Below the pieces are notes generated by a model, which did not search any database, was not told where the DNA came from, and worked only from the letters and a program-made list of their open reading frames with translations. Below are positions 7,172 through 15,016 of a stretch of 37,176 nucleotides of DNA, one piece after another. The number at the start of each line of letters is the position of its first letter. Positions within the stretch are counted from its first letter, which is position 1. A program made the position numbers and the translations under genes. The stretch spans positions 1 through 37,176 of IMG/VR virus record IMGVR_UViG_3300023174_000368; one strand, given 5' to 3'. This DNA comes from a virus.

Positions 7172-7444
7172 ATGCTTACAACAATTATGTTAATACTTTG
7201 GCCAACAACAATAATAGGCTATGTAGTTTATAATCTTTTTAGTAAAAATAAAAAGTTAGAAAATGTAATTATAAAACAAAATAATTTTATAGAATCTATG
7301 GTAGCTAATATAAAAGATTTAGATAAGATTGTAGAAAAAATAGACGCAACAATCTGGGTGCAATCAGATCAAGAATTGCTAAATCTTTTCGAATCTGTAA
7401 AACAAATCCAATCAAAAATAAAAGATTTCATATCTAATGAGTAA
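7172..7444 (+). CDS. Membrane-anchored coiled-coil protein
   Basis: A 90-residue protein with an N-terminal hydrophobic segment (residues ~2-24, LTTIMLILW through VVYNLF) followed by a Lys patch and a helical, heptad-rich tail. The Lys-rich side after the membrane segment suggests N-out/C-in or a signal anchor by the positive-inside rule. It is four bases after the HD gene and overlaps the sigma-factor gene by eight bases. It could be a spanin- or anti-host-type factor, but nothing specific supports that. Confidence 0.65.
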   Translation: MLTTIMLILWPTTIIGYVVYNLFSKNKKLENVIIKQNNFIESMVANIKDLDKIVEKIDATIWVQSDQELLNLFESVKQIQSKIKDFISNE

Positions 7445-8189
7445 TATATCAGAATCTTCTGAGGTAATACAACTTACTAAAAAAGGAGAACCGAGAAAAA
7501 GAAAACCCAAAACTAAAAATGTATACTTTACTGAAGATACTGAAGCTGCTATATTAGCTTATCGTATTGCCAAAACGTACGATGAAAAGAATAGAATATA
7601 TAATGAAAAGATTCATAATGCTTTTTATAAATTAGCCGAGAATATTATACACACATTTAAGTTTTATTATACTGATGTTGACAATATAGAAGATTTAAAA
7701 TATGAAGTAATATCTTTTCTTTTACAGAAAATAAATCTATACGATCAATCAAAAGGTAAAGCGTATTCGTATTTTGGAACTATCGTGAAAAGGTATTTGA
7801 TTCTATATAATCAAAAAAATTATAAGAAGATATTATCTAAAACTGATTTTCAAGAAATTCATAACGAAGAAAAAACAATATCTAAATTAATCGAAGAACC
7901 AGAATCTTCTGATATTGATAGATTACATGTTTTAGAAATGTTTATTAAAGAAGTTGAAGATAATCTCTTTGACATGTTTGATAAATCAGAAGATCTTAGA
8001 ACAGCTGATGCAATACTTGAAATATTTAAAAAGAGAGATAACATAGATATATTCAATAAAAAAGCTATTTTTATATATGTTAAAGAGATAACAGATGTAC
8101 AATCTATTACTATCACTAGAGTTATCAAAAAATTGAAAAGCGTATACAAACGAATATTAGAGTATTATATAAAAAATATAGACAATTGA
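7437..8189 (+). CDS. Late-transcription sigma factor (T4 gp55-like)
   Basis: A 250-residue divergent sigma factor. After a basic N-terminal tail (KKGEPRKRKPKTK), helices around residues 60-130 include YDQSKGKAYSYFGTIVKRYL, the core-binding and -10-recognising region 2 signature seen in sigma-70 family members and T4 gp55. A C-terminal section (about 205-245, KAIFIYVKEITD then SITITRVIKKLK) looks like a helix-turn-helix. gp55 directs host RNA polymerase to late promoters with an extended -10-type octamer, together with the sliding clamp and gp33. It is placed directly upstream of the baseplate module it would switch on. A candidate target motif is reported separately. Confidence 0.75.
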   Translation: MSNISESSEVIQLTKKGEPRKRKPKTKNVYFTEDTEAAILAYRIAKTYDEKNRIYNEKIHNAFYKLAENIIHTFKFYYTDVDNIEDLKYEVISFLLQKINLYDQSKGKAYSYFGTIVKRYLILYNQKNYKKILSKTDFQEIHNEEKTISKLIEEPESSDIDRLHVLEMFIKEVEDNLFDMFDKSEDLRTADAILEIFKKRDNIDIFNKKAIFIYVKEITDVQSITITRVIKKLKSVYKRILEYYIKNIDN

Positions 8190-8200
8190 TATTTATTTAA
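8189..8200 (+). promoter_or_regulatory. ATATTTATTTAA motif
   Basis: A variant of the recurrent element, right after the sigma-factor stop and seven bases before the next ATG at 8207. Confidence 0.3.
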
Positions 8201-8206
8201 AAATAT

Positions 8207-8569
8207 ATGGATCTCGATAAAGAAATATTTAAGGGTAAAAAAATATCTGATCTTGTCAAAGAAGTCTACGAAAAACAAAAGAATCAAGATAATAAGATCT
8301 CTGGAGAAATAGAAAGATTATCTGAGTTAATATCTTCTCCTGGAGATGCTATAATCATCGTGCCTTTACTTAAGGGATTTTTTGATTCTAGTTTAAAAAA
8401 TGACGAAGTTCTAATGAAGATACTTCAGTTATTTCAAAAAGCTGCAGAGAAAACTCAAAGCGCTGATGGTGATTCAAGTATTCTGTCTGAAAAGGATATT
8501 GCTCAATTATTTAGCGAAGTAAATTCAGTCATTGTAAAAGATCAGAAAAAATTAATCGACAATGTTTAA
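8207..8569 (+). CDS. Helical protein preceding baseplate genes
   Basis: A 120-residue protein, predicted helical throughout, with Lys/Glu/Asp-rich ends and a hydrophobic centre (IIIVPLLKGFFDSSLKNDE near residues 50-68). No catalytic motif. It overlaps the hub gene by eight bases (ATGTTTAA) and is the first gene of the structural run, so a role in baseplate assembly or as a minor structural protein is likely. Family not recognised. Confidence 0.6.
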   Translation: MDLDKEIFKGKKISDLVKEVYEKQKNQDNKISGEIERLSELISSPGDAIIIVPLLKGFFDSSLKNDEVLMKILQLFQKAAEKTQSADGDSSILSEKDIAQLFSEVNSVIVKDQKKLIDNV

Positions 8570-9461
8570 TCAATTTGATTCTTTACTTTCTCATAGCGGC
8601 GGTAGTCCATTCACTATAGCTAGAGTAAAAAAAGTTGTATTAGGAGAATATCTAGTTGATAAAAAACCTAATCCAAATTACTATTCAGAAAAATCAATGG
8701 GGGCTATATATTTTGAACCTCTATACAAAAACAAATCAGAGTCTACAGGAGATTCTGCATTTTCAAAGCCAGCTTATCCAATGTTTTCTTTTATAAGACA
8801 ATACCCAAATATTGGAGAGATTGTTTTAGTATTCCCTGGCCCATCATCAGATTTAAATGATGGCAAAGACAAACAAGATCTTTGGTACATTCCAGCTTAC
8901 TCTATTTGGAATTCTCCCCATCAAAACGTGTTTCCAGATTTAAGAGAATACGCTGAATATTTAAATACTAAGTTATCGCAACCTGGATATTCAAACTCAG
9001 GAAAAGATTATCCAGATATTCCTCAAGGCTATACTTTTACAGAAAGATCAAATATAAAATTTCTTAGACCTTTCGAAGGCGATACAATACTACAAGGTCG
9101 TTGGGGACAATCTATTAGATTTGGATCTACTGTATCTACTCTAAAATCTATAAATCCGTGGTCTAAAAGTGGATTAGATGGAGATCCAATTACGATGATA
9201 GTAAATTCCCAAAAAGATTTTACTACTGCGGAAATAAATTCTCCTGTTACAGTAGAAGATATAAATAGAGACGGATCATCAATATATCTGACATCTGGTC
9301 AAGAAATTTCTATTCTGGATTTAAACTTATTTCCAAACAGATCCTATAGTCAAGGAAAAGCTTTTAATCCTCAAGTTCAAGAAGTTATAACAATAGAAGA
9401 AATTCCTAATTCAATAGATTATGTTTCACCATTAGATCAAGACAAAAATACTTATGCTTAA
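8562..9461 (+). CDS. Baseplate hub/spike protein, N-terminal part (gp5-like OB domain)
   Basis: A 299-residue structural protein. Its central part carries FEGDTILQGRWGQSIRFGST (near residues 168-187), a pattern I associate with gp5/VgrG-like hub proteins of large myophages, where an OB-fold leads into the needle. An N-terminal beta-rich section (FTIARVKKVVLGEYL, then YFEPLY) fits an OB-fold. No lysozyme domain is visible, unlike T4 gp5. The protein stops at DKNTYA and the next gene starts eight bases earlier in another frame, with sequence that reads as a direct continuation (LNPEFPYKGNQIIISSGRV). The two probably make one spike together. Confidence 0.7.
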   Translation: MFNQFDSLLSHSGGSPFTIARVKKVVLGEYLVDKKPNPNYYSEKSMGAIYFEPLYKNKSESTGDSAFSKPAYPMFSFIRQYPNIGEIVLVFPGPSSDLNDGKDKQDLWYIPAYSIWNSPHQNVFPDLREYAEYLNTKLSQPGYSNSGKDYPDIPQGYTFTERSNIKFLRPFEGDTILQGRWGQSIRFGSTVSTLKSINPWSKSGLDGDPITMIVNSQKDFTTAEINSPVTVEDINRDGSSIYLTSGQEISILDLNLFPNRSYSQGKAFNPQVQEVITIEEIPNSIDYVSPLDQDKNTYA

Positions 9462-9897
9462 TCCTGAATTTCCATATAAAGGTAATCAAATAATAATTTC
9501 TTCTGGTAGAGTTCTAATAAATTCTAAAGAAGATGCAATTTTTTTATTTGGAAAACAAATGGTAGCATTATCATCTACACAAACAATAAATCTAGACGCG
9601 AAAGAAAAAATATTAATAGATTGTGATAAGATAGAATTGGGCAATAGAGCTGAAATATTTGGTTCACCTATAATAAAGGGAACTCCATTAATAGATCAAT
9701 TAAAAATACTATTTATAGATCTACAAAGAGCCGCAAGTCTATTACAAACGGTTGCTGAAACAGATCCAGGAGGATCTTTTCAAAATATCTCTGATGCGGG
9801 TAACGCTATATTTACTTCATGTCAAAGAATTGTAGAAGTATTTGAAAATAAAGATCATCCACAAAATCCTCTTTCAAAAAATACATACACTAGATAA
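9454..9897 (+). CDS. Baseplate spike, C-terminal beta-helix-like part (gp5 C-like)
   Basis: A 147-residue protein. Residues 10-75 are a series of short beta strands with polar turns (IIISSGRVLINSKEDAI, then TINLDAKEKILIDCDKIELG), typical of the beta-prism needle that follows the OB-fold in gp5/VgrG. The second half is helical, so the tip differs from a plain needle. The ATG overlaps the upstream stop (ATGCTTAA), so translation by reinitiation, or a +1 frameshift producing a fused form, would both work. It ends in TAATG with the next gene. Confidence 0.65.
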   Translation: MLNPEFPYKGNQIIISSGRVLINSKEDAIFLFGKQMVALSSTQTINLDAKEKILIDCDKIELGNRAEIFGSPIIKGTPLIDQLKILFIDLQRAASLLQTVAETDPGGSFQNISDAGNAIFTSCQRIVEVFENKDHPQNPLSKNTYTR

Positions 9898-12245
9898 TGG
9901 CTTTTAAATATAAATTCACTAAATTATCGTCTAACACTCCTCCTGTTTATATAATAAAAGTATTTAGAGATGGTCAATATGTTTATAGATATAGCGATTA
10001 TTTAGGAAGTCCTATAAATATAATAGTAGATCACGCAAAAGAATACTTAAAAAGCAAATATGGAGAAGAGGCAAATACTCTATCACCAGATCCTACAATA
10101 AATTTATTGGCTGTTTCAAGTGATCCTGAATTTGCAGAGGAATCAAAAAAATTACCTAAAGCTGAAAAAAATTTACAAACAACTACTCAAGCACCTCCAA
10201 GTCAAGCAAGCGGTGCATCTACAACAGTTACAGCCGGTAGCAATCAACCACCAGCAAAAGTAGAGCAAAAATCAAATAAACCGGCTGAAGGTAAAAGTTT
10301 AGCACAGGGTTTTGGAAAAATAAGTGCAAGTATAAGTAAAATAATAAATAAAATTAGAGTTTCTGTAAATAATTTTTATTACGGAAAAACTAATATATCT
10401 ACGAATAGTAAACTTGCTAATCCTTTAGATTATGGATTGATTAATGTGCTAAATTTATTAGCATCTATAGATTTGTGTGCTATATTTAGTTTCTCGGCAA
10501 ACAAATTAGGCAATCAATTTGGTACTAAGCCTTTCAATCCAAAAGACAAGTCAAGTACTAATACCCCTTTAGGAAATACAAAATATCAAATACAATACGC
10601 TGCGTATCAAATACAAACAATTATAGATGGTTACTATACTAGTTATGGTGATCTTAGAACTAATGAATCTAAAACGGCTTTAGGACAAGTTGTAACGAAT
10701 CTTTCTAACTATTTAGAAATATTAAATTCACCCGCAGGTAATAATCCTTTCCAAAATCCAGAATTGCGAACAGCATTTCCTATGATTTCTATATTTGACA
10801 ATTATTTACAAAACGCTTCAAAATTTTTATCTGTAAATCAAAATATAGGTGGTTTAAAACCCACACAAATTGATAAAGTTTTAAGTTATATAGATAAAAC
10901 TAGACAAGTTTGTATTTCAATTCAATCATTGAATAATCCTGCGAATTTAATATCTTTTGCTGATACTTTCTTAGGAGCTGGGGTAGCAGATGCCTTAAAA
11001 AAATTAGATAAATTAGTTGATCCAAAAAAGATCATTCCACTAATAAAAAAAATTGTTGAAGTATGTAAAAAGATACAATCTGCGTGTAATCAAATATTGG
11101 GTTTTATAAATACAGCAAGAACTATTATTCAAATCGCCACTCTTCTAATAAAAATATTCAGAATAATAGTAAAATTCTTTCTTGTTTTGCCGGCACCTAA
11201 TTTATTTACTACTGTCGGTATTACGACTGCTATGTCTTCAGCAGAAAATAAATTAACCAAGGCGGCAGACAATTTGATAAAAAGACTATCAGAGATAAAT
11301 TCTATATTAAGTAATATATACTATTTGGTTCAAGACATTTCTATCAAGATAGGTAATATCATAGACATAATAAATCTAATAAAACTTAATTTAGAAAGTT
11401 GCGAACCTGGTGTTGTAGATCCACAAATAATTGTTGATCTTTCAACCATCGCCTCTTCTTTACAAGCAACTAAAAAATCTTTCGATGATTTTATTAAGAA
11501 TTATGATGATAATAAAAAGAGTAAAGATACCTCATATGGTGGATATACGATAGTGATCTTAAAAGAAGAGGTGGTTGATGAAGGAATATCATTACGACGT
11601 AGATACGGCGTAGCATTAGATAAATCACAAGTTAAAATAGTACAGTCTACACCAACTTTTGCATCCGACGATCAAATTATTATCCAAGAAGTAAAATTAT
11701 TATTAAGATCTAAAAATCTCGTACAAGATAGTAAATTATCTTTAACTCCTGAAGAAATATCAATTCTAGAAGAATCTTTAAATTTTTTAGAACAACCAAG
11801 TATAGACATAAATGAAGAACCTCAATTTGAAGACGGAATGGATGATCCAGACAATGAAGATACAGAAGGAGATAATTTAGGATTAAACGCATTCGTAAGT
11901 AAATTAAAAGGCGGTCGTAAATTAAGAAGAAGAATGAGAAAAAAAATGTCAGAAGCTAAAAATAAACTCGCCGCTGAATTAGCCAAATCTGATAAAGGCG
12001 GTAAATTCTCTAATGCGCTTGTTAAAAAACAAAGAATAGGCGCTATCGAAGATGCAATTAAAGCTGAAAAAGAGTTGATCAATATAAAAAAAGAAGATAT
12101 ATCTAGGTTGACATTATTGCTGTCATCAATTGCATTAGCACCTATTGCTATAATTAAAATAAGAAAATTAAAACAAGAAATTATAGATATACAAAAAAAT
12201 ATAAGAAATTTACAAAAACAACTATCACAAGTAAAATCGAGATAA
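9897..12245 (+). CDS. Large virion structural protein with hydrophobic core segment
   Basis: A 782-residue protein in the baseplate run. Domains by eye: residues 1-75 a small globular start with a VFRDGQYVYRYSDYL strand pair; ~80-140 a Pro/Ser/Thr/Gln-rich disordered linker; ~140-400 helical with Asn-rich loops; ~400-445 a very hydrophobic stretch (two membrane-spanning-length segments, IIQIATLLIKIF and IVKFFLVLPAP); ~445-520 heptad-rich helices; ~580-680 acidic; then a strongly basic tail (GGRKLRRRMRKKM near 675-690) and a helical end. It might be a membrane-penetrating or pilot protein ejected with DNA, or a hub-associated ruler. No family recognised; start overlaps the upstream stop. Confidence 0.6.
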   Translation: MAFKYKFTKLSSNTPPVYIIKVFRDGQYVYRYSDYLGSPINIIVDHAKEYLKSKYGEEANTLSPDPTINLLAVSSDPEFAEESKKLPKAEKNLQTTTQAPPSQASGASTTVTAGSNQPPAKVEQKSNKPAEGKSLAQGFGKISASISKIINKIRVSVNNFYYGKTNISTNSKLANPLDYGLINVLNLLASIDLCAIFSFSANKLGNQFGTKPFNPKDKSSTNTPLGNTKYQIQYAAYQIQTIIDGYYTSYGDLRTNESKTALGQVVTNLSNYLEILNSPAGNNPFQNPELRTAFPMISIFDNYLQNASKFLSVNQNIGGLKPTQIDKVLSYIDKTRQVCISIQSLNNPANLISFADTFLGAGVADALKKLDKLVDPKKIIPLIKKIVEVCKKIQSACNQILGFINTARTIIQIATLLIKIFRIIVKFFLVLPAPNLFTTVGITTAMSSAENKLTKAADNLIKRLSEINSILSNIYYLVQDISIKIGNIIDIINLIKLNLESCEPGVVDPQIIVDLSTIASSLQATKKSFDDFIKNYDDNKKSKDTSYGGYTIVILKEEVVDEGISLRRRYGVALDKSQVKIVQSTPTFASDDQIIIQEVKLLLRSKNLVQDSKLSLTPEEISILEESLNFLEQPSIDINEEPQFEDGMDDPDNEDTEGDNLGLNAFVSKLKGGRKLRRRMRKKMSEAKNKLAAELAKSDKGGKFSNALVKKQRIGAIEDAIKAEKELINIKKEDISRLTLLLSSIALAPIAIIKIRKLKQEIIDIQKNIRNLQKQLSQVKSR

Positions 12246-12280
12246 ACAAAATAAAATAGTAAAGTAAATTAAATAAAATA

Positions 12281-12290
12281 ATATTTATAA
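12281..12290 (+). promoter_or_regulatory. ATATTTATAA motif upstream of gp25 region
   Basis: Exact copy of the recurrent element, three bases before the ATG at 12294, inside a 48-base A-rich gap, one of few gaps in the tail block. Candidate internal late promoter. Confidence 0.45.
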
Positions 12291-12293
12291 CAT

Positions 12294-12752
12294 ATGGCAA
12301 AAGTAGATTTATTAAGAAAACTAATAAGAGAAGAAGTAAAAGCAGCTCTTAGAGAAGAACTTCCTAGATTGATGAACGAAATAAAGTCTTCTAATACAGG
12401 AGTTGATAATGTAATAAAAGAAATGAAAAAACAACAGTTTCCAATTACTCTAAATACTGTTGATACATATAAAAAGAAACAAGATACCCAATTCACTAAA
12501 TCATCTCATTTAAATGCTTTATTGAATGAAACAGCAATGTCTATGCAACCAGAAGACGTAGAAACGCTAAGTTACACATCTGATATGGTAAATCCAACTA
12601 CTTTTTTTCAACCTAAAGAAGTAGCAGTGGGAGATATAAATGGAATGTTATCTACAGCACGACCAAGCTCAGATATATCTATGGTACAAATCAATGAAGT
12701 GCCCGATTACTCAGGACTTATGAAAAACTTAATAAATAAGGGAGCAATTTAG
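12294..12752 (+). CDS. Virion-associated protein with N-terminal coiled coil
   Basis: A 152-residue protein. The first ~35 residues (MAKVDLLRKLIREEVKAALR and onward) form an amphipathic charged helix, a start I have the impression of seeing in uncharacterised proteins next to gp25 in marine T4-like phages. The remainder is Ser/Thr/Asn-rich without motif and ends with a short helix. Two bases separate it from the gp25 gene. Likely a small baseplate or assembly protein (gp53-like position), but homology is not shown. Confidence 0.55.
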   Translation: MAKVDLLRKLIREEVKAALREELPRLMNEIKSSNTGVDNVIKEMKKQQFPITLNTVDTYKKKQDTQFTKSSHLNALLNETAMSMQPEDVETLSYTSDMVNPTTFFQPKEVAVGDINGMLSTARPSSDISMVQINEVPDYSGLMKNLINKGAI

Positions 12753-12754
12753 AT

Positions 12755-13168
12755 ATGGCTTATAACTTAAAAAAAATATCTCCGCTAGATCAAAAGCCTT
12801 CTACCGCTATTGGAGTAAAACTTCCATTTAGCTATCCCAGTGCTTTTCAATCGGTATACACTACGAAAGAACAGACTAAGTATAATATAATAAATTATCT
12901 GCTAACGGATAAAAGAGAGAGACCTTTTAATCCTTCTTTTGGTGCTGGATTAAGATCTAAAATATTCGAACAAATTAGTTCTGACACTTTAGATAGTTTA
13001 AAAACTAGTTTAAGATCTCAGATAGAAGCTAATTTCCCTAATATCGAAATAAGCACTTTAAATATAAAAGGAGATCCAAATAATAATTCAATAATCATAG
13101 AATTTAGTTATATATTATTAAATACAGCTGAAACAGATACTGCTGTTATAGCGATACAAAATGCATAA
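12755..13168 (+). CDS. 25: Baseplate wedge protein gp25 (GPW_gp25 family)
   Basis: A 137-residue gp25/lysozyme-like wedge protein. The family core is clear: an N-terminal beta strand, then TTKEQTKYNIINYLLTDKRERPFNP (split here, residues ~41-65), G-A-G-L-R (about 68-72), a helix IFEQISSDTLDSLKTSLRS and the strand IEISTLNIKG (about 97-106), ending in the strand IIIEFSYIL. T4 gp25 (132 residues) and the P2 gpW homologue nucleate sheath assembly at the wedge, in contact with gp6 and gp53. Despite the family's old name it is not expected to be an active lysozyme. It is directly followed by gp6. Confidence 0.9.
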   Translation: MAYNLKKISPLDQKPSTAIGVKLPFSYPSAFQSVYTTKEQTKYNIINYLLTDKRERPFNPSFGAGLRSKIFEQISSDTLDSLKTSLRSQIEANFPNIEISTLNIKGDPNNNSIIIEFSYILLNTAETDTAVIAIQNA

Positions 13169-13170
13169 AA

Positions 13171-14544
13171 ATGGCAGAAAAAAAAGACATAAAATATTTA
13201 AATAAAGATTTTAATACATTTAAATCTGATTTGATAGAATACGCAAAAGCGTACTATCCAACGGTCTACAATGATTTCAATCAAGCTTCCCCAGGCTCTA
13301 TGTTTATAGAAATGGCTGCTTATATTGGAGATGTTCTTTCTTTTTATCTAGATAATCAGTTACAAGAGACTTTTTTACAATATGCTAAGCAGCCAAATAA
13401 TCTATATACGATGGCTTATATGCTTGGATATAGACCTAAAGTAACTTCTGCAGCAATTGCAGACGTAAATGTTTATCAAACAATACTTGCAAATACAGCA
13501 GGAGGTTTAAATTATCCAGATTTTTCTACAGCTATTACTATTCAAGGTGGAATGCAAATACAATCGAATGTAGATAGCTCAGTTTATTTTTATATCCCAG
13601 AAAAAGTAGATTTCACCACTTCATCTTCTTATGATCCCACTACTATAGAAGTCTATCAATCAATATCTGGAGTACCACAAACCTATTTATTGACAAAGAA
13701 AGCAAAGGCAATCTCAGGTCAAGTAAAAACTGCGACTTATGATTTCACTAATGCTCAAAGATTTTCATCTATAACTATAAATGATCCGAATATAATTTCA
13801 ATAGTTGATATAACTGATAGCAGTGGAAATAAATGGTATGAAGTACCATATTTAGCTCAAGACTATATTATAAATTCAGTAGCCAATACGAATCCATCTA
13901 CTACTGATCAAGTTCCTTATCTAATTCAAAAATTATCTGTCCCAAGAAGATTTACTTCTAGATTTCAATCTAATGAATCTTTGGTAATAGAATTTGGATC
14001 AGGAATAAATTCGGTTGCGGATTCAGCAATAATTCCAGATCCTAATTCAATAAGCGTGGGTAAAACAGTCGGTCTAAGTACGTTTACTCAATCTTTTGAT
14101 CCAACTAATTTTGTAACAACTCAAACTTATGGATTAGCTCCAAAAAACACTACACTAACAATACAATATTTAGTTGGAGGAGGAGCTGTTTCTAACGCTC
14201 AAGCAAATCAATTAACAATTCCTATATCTTTTACCGCTACTGGAATAAATCTAACAAGACAGAACACTGTCGCTGTTAATAATCCAACAGCAGCAACAGG
14301 CGGAGGAGATGGAGATACTGTACAGGAGTTGCGAATGAATACTTTAGCTCAATTTCCTACTCAGATGAGGGCAGTTACCCAACAAGACTATATGGCAAGA
14401 ACTTTAAGCATGCCAGCAAAATTTGGAAAAATATCTAAAGCGTATGTTACTAAGGACGATTCTACATTTATGAATTCTGTAGGTCAAGACATGACTCAAA
14501 GAGATCAAGTTTTAGTGAGTCTATATATTAAGTTTAGACAGTAA
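13171..14544 (+). CDS. 6: Baseplate wedge protein gp6 (gpJ-like), N-terminal part
   Basis: A 457-residue fragment of the gp6/gpJ baseplate wedge protein. The N-terminus (YLNKDFNTFKSDLIEYAKAY, then ASPGSMFIEMAAYIGDVLSFYLDN, split here) is typical of gp6: a helical start that binds gp25 and gp53. The centre is beta-rich, and a GGGDGDTVQELRMNTLAQFPTQ stretch near 374-396 matches the J/gp47 family core. It ends FRQ-stop at 14542-14544, yet the next frame carries the missing remainder. Together they would be about 600-620 residues, near T4 gp6 (660). The break is therefore most likely a frameshift, real or an assembly error. gp6 forms the inner ring that joins the wedges. Confidence 0.85.
   Translation: MAEKKDIKYLNKDFNTFKSDLIEYAKAYYPTVYNDFNQASPGSMFIEMAAYIGDVLSFYLDNQLQETFLQYAKQPNNLYTMAYMLGYRPKVTSAAIADVNVYQTILANTAGGLNYPDFSTAITIQGGMQIQSNVDSSVYFYIPEKVDFTTSSSYDPTTIEVYQSISGVPQTYLLTKKAKAISGQVKTATYDFTNAQRFSSITINDPNIISIVDITDSSGNKWYEVPYLAQDYIINSVANTNPSTTDQVPYLIQKLSVPRRFTSRFQSNESLVIEFGSGINSVADSAIIPDPNSISVGKTVGLSTFTQSFDPTNFVTTQTYGLAPKNTTLTIQYLVGGGAVSNAQANQLTIPISFTATGINLTRQNTVAVNNPTAATGGGDGDTVQELRMNTLAQFPTQMRAVTQQDYMARTLSMPAKFGKISKAYVTKDDSTFMNSVGQDMTQRDQVLVSLYIKFRQ
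14519..14544 (+). other. Frameshift window inside gp6
   Basis: The first frame is open to the stop at 14542-14544; the second frame is open from 14519, after a stop at 14516-14518. The crossover must lie between them. It contains CTATATATT at 14521-14529, a TA run where loss of one TA unit or a -2 slip (TAT 14524-14526 re-pairing on TAT 14522-14524) restores SLYILSLDSNGNLSKPSTLL, a smooth continuation. Confidence 0.65.
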
Positions 14545-14575
14545 TGGAAATTTATCAAAACCTTCGACTTTATTA

Positions 14576-15004
14576 ATGCAGAATCTTCAATCATATTTAA
14601 ATGATTATAGATTAATGACAGATGCAGTTAATATAAAATCTGCATATATAGTCAATATAGGTTGTAACTTCAACGTCATAATAAACCCAAATTTCTCAGG
14701 TCAAGATGTGATAGCTCGATGTATATTAAAAGTTCAAGATTACTTTAATATTGGTAATTATCAAATAAATCAACCTATAAATTTATCTAATATATATTCT
14801 TTATTAGATCAAGTTGAAGGAGTACAAACAGTTAAGAATGTTGAAATAGTAAACAAATCAGGCACTAGCAACGGATACTCTAATTATTCATATGATGTCG
14901 TAGGCGCAACGCTAAACGGAGTTGTGTATCCATCATTAGATCCATGCATATTTGAATTAAAATATCCAAATACTGATATTCAAGGTCGTGTAGTAACATT
15001 TTAA
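14576..15004 (+). CDS. 6: Baseplate wedge protein gp6, C-terminal part (out of frame)
   Basis: A 142-residue frame from the first ATG, but the same frame is open back to 14519 and already reads as protein (LDSNGNLSKPSTLLMQNLQS), so the true unit is longer than the ATG suggests. It contains SYLNDYRLMTDAVNIKSAYI, GCNFNVIINPNF, a QDVIARCI helix, QVEGVQTVKNVEIVN and YPNTDIQGRVV, the pattern of the C-terminal dimerisation half of gp6-type wedge proteins. Standing alone it would lack the gp25-binding half. Either the window has a sequencing error or mutation, or the phage fuses the halves by programmed frameshifting. Confidence 0.75.
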   Translation: MQNLQSYLNDYRLMTDAVNIKSAYIVNIGCNFNVIINPNFSGQDVIARCILKVQDYFNIGNYQINQPINLSNIYSLLDQVEGVQTVKNVEIVNKSGTSNGYSNYSYDVVGATLNGVVYPSLDPCIFELKYPNTDIQGRVVTF

Positions 15005-15016
15005 AAATTAATATAA

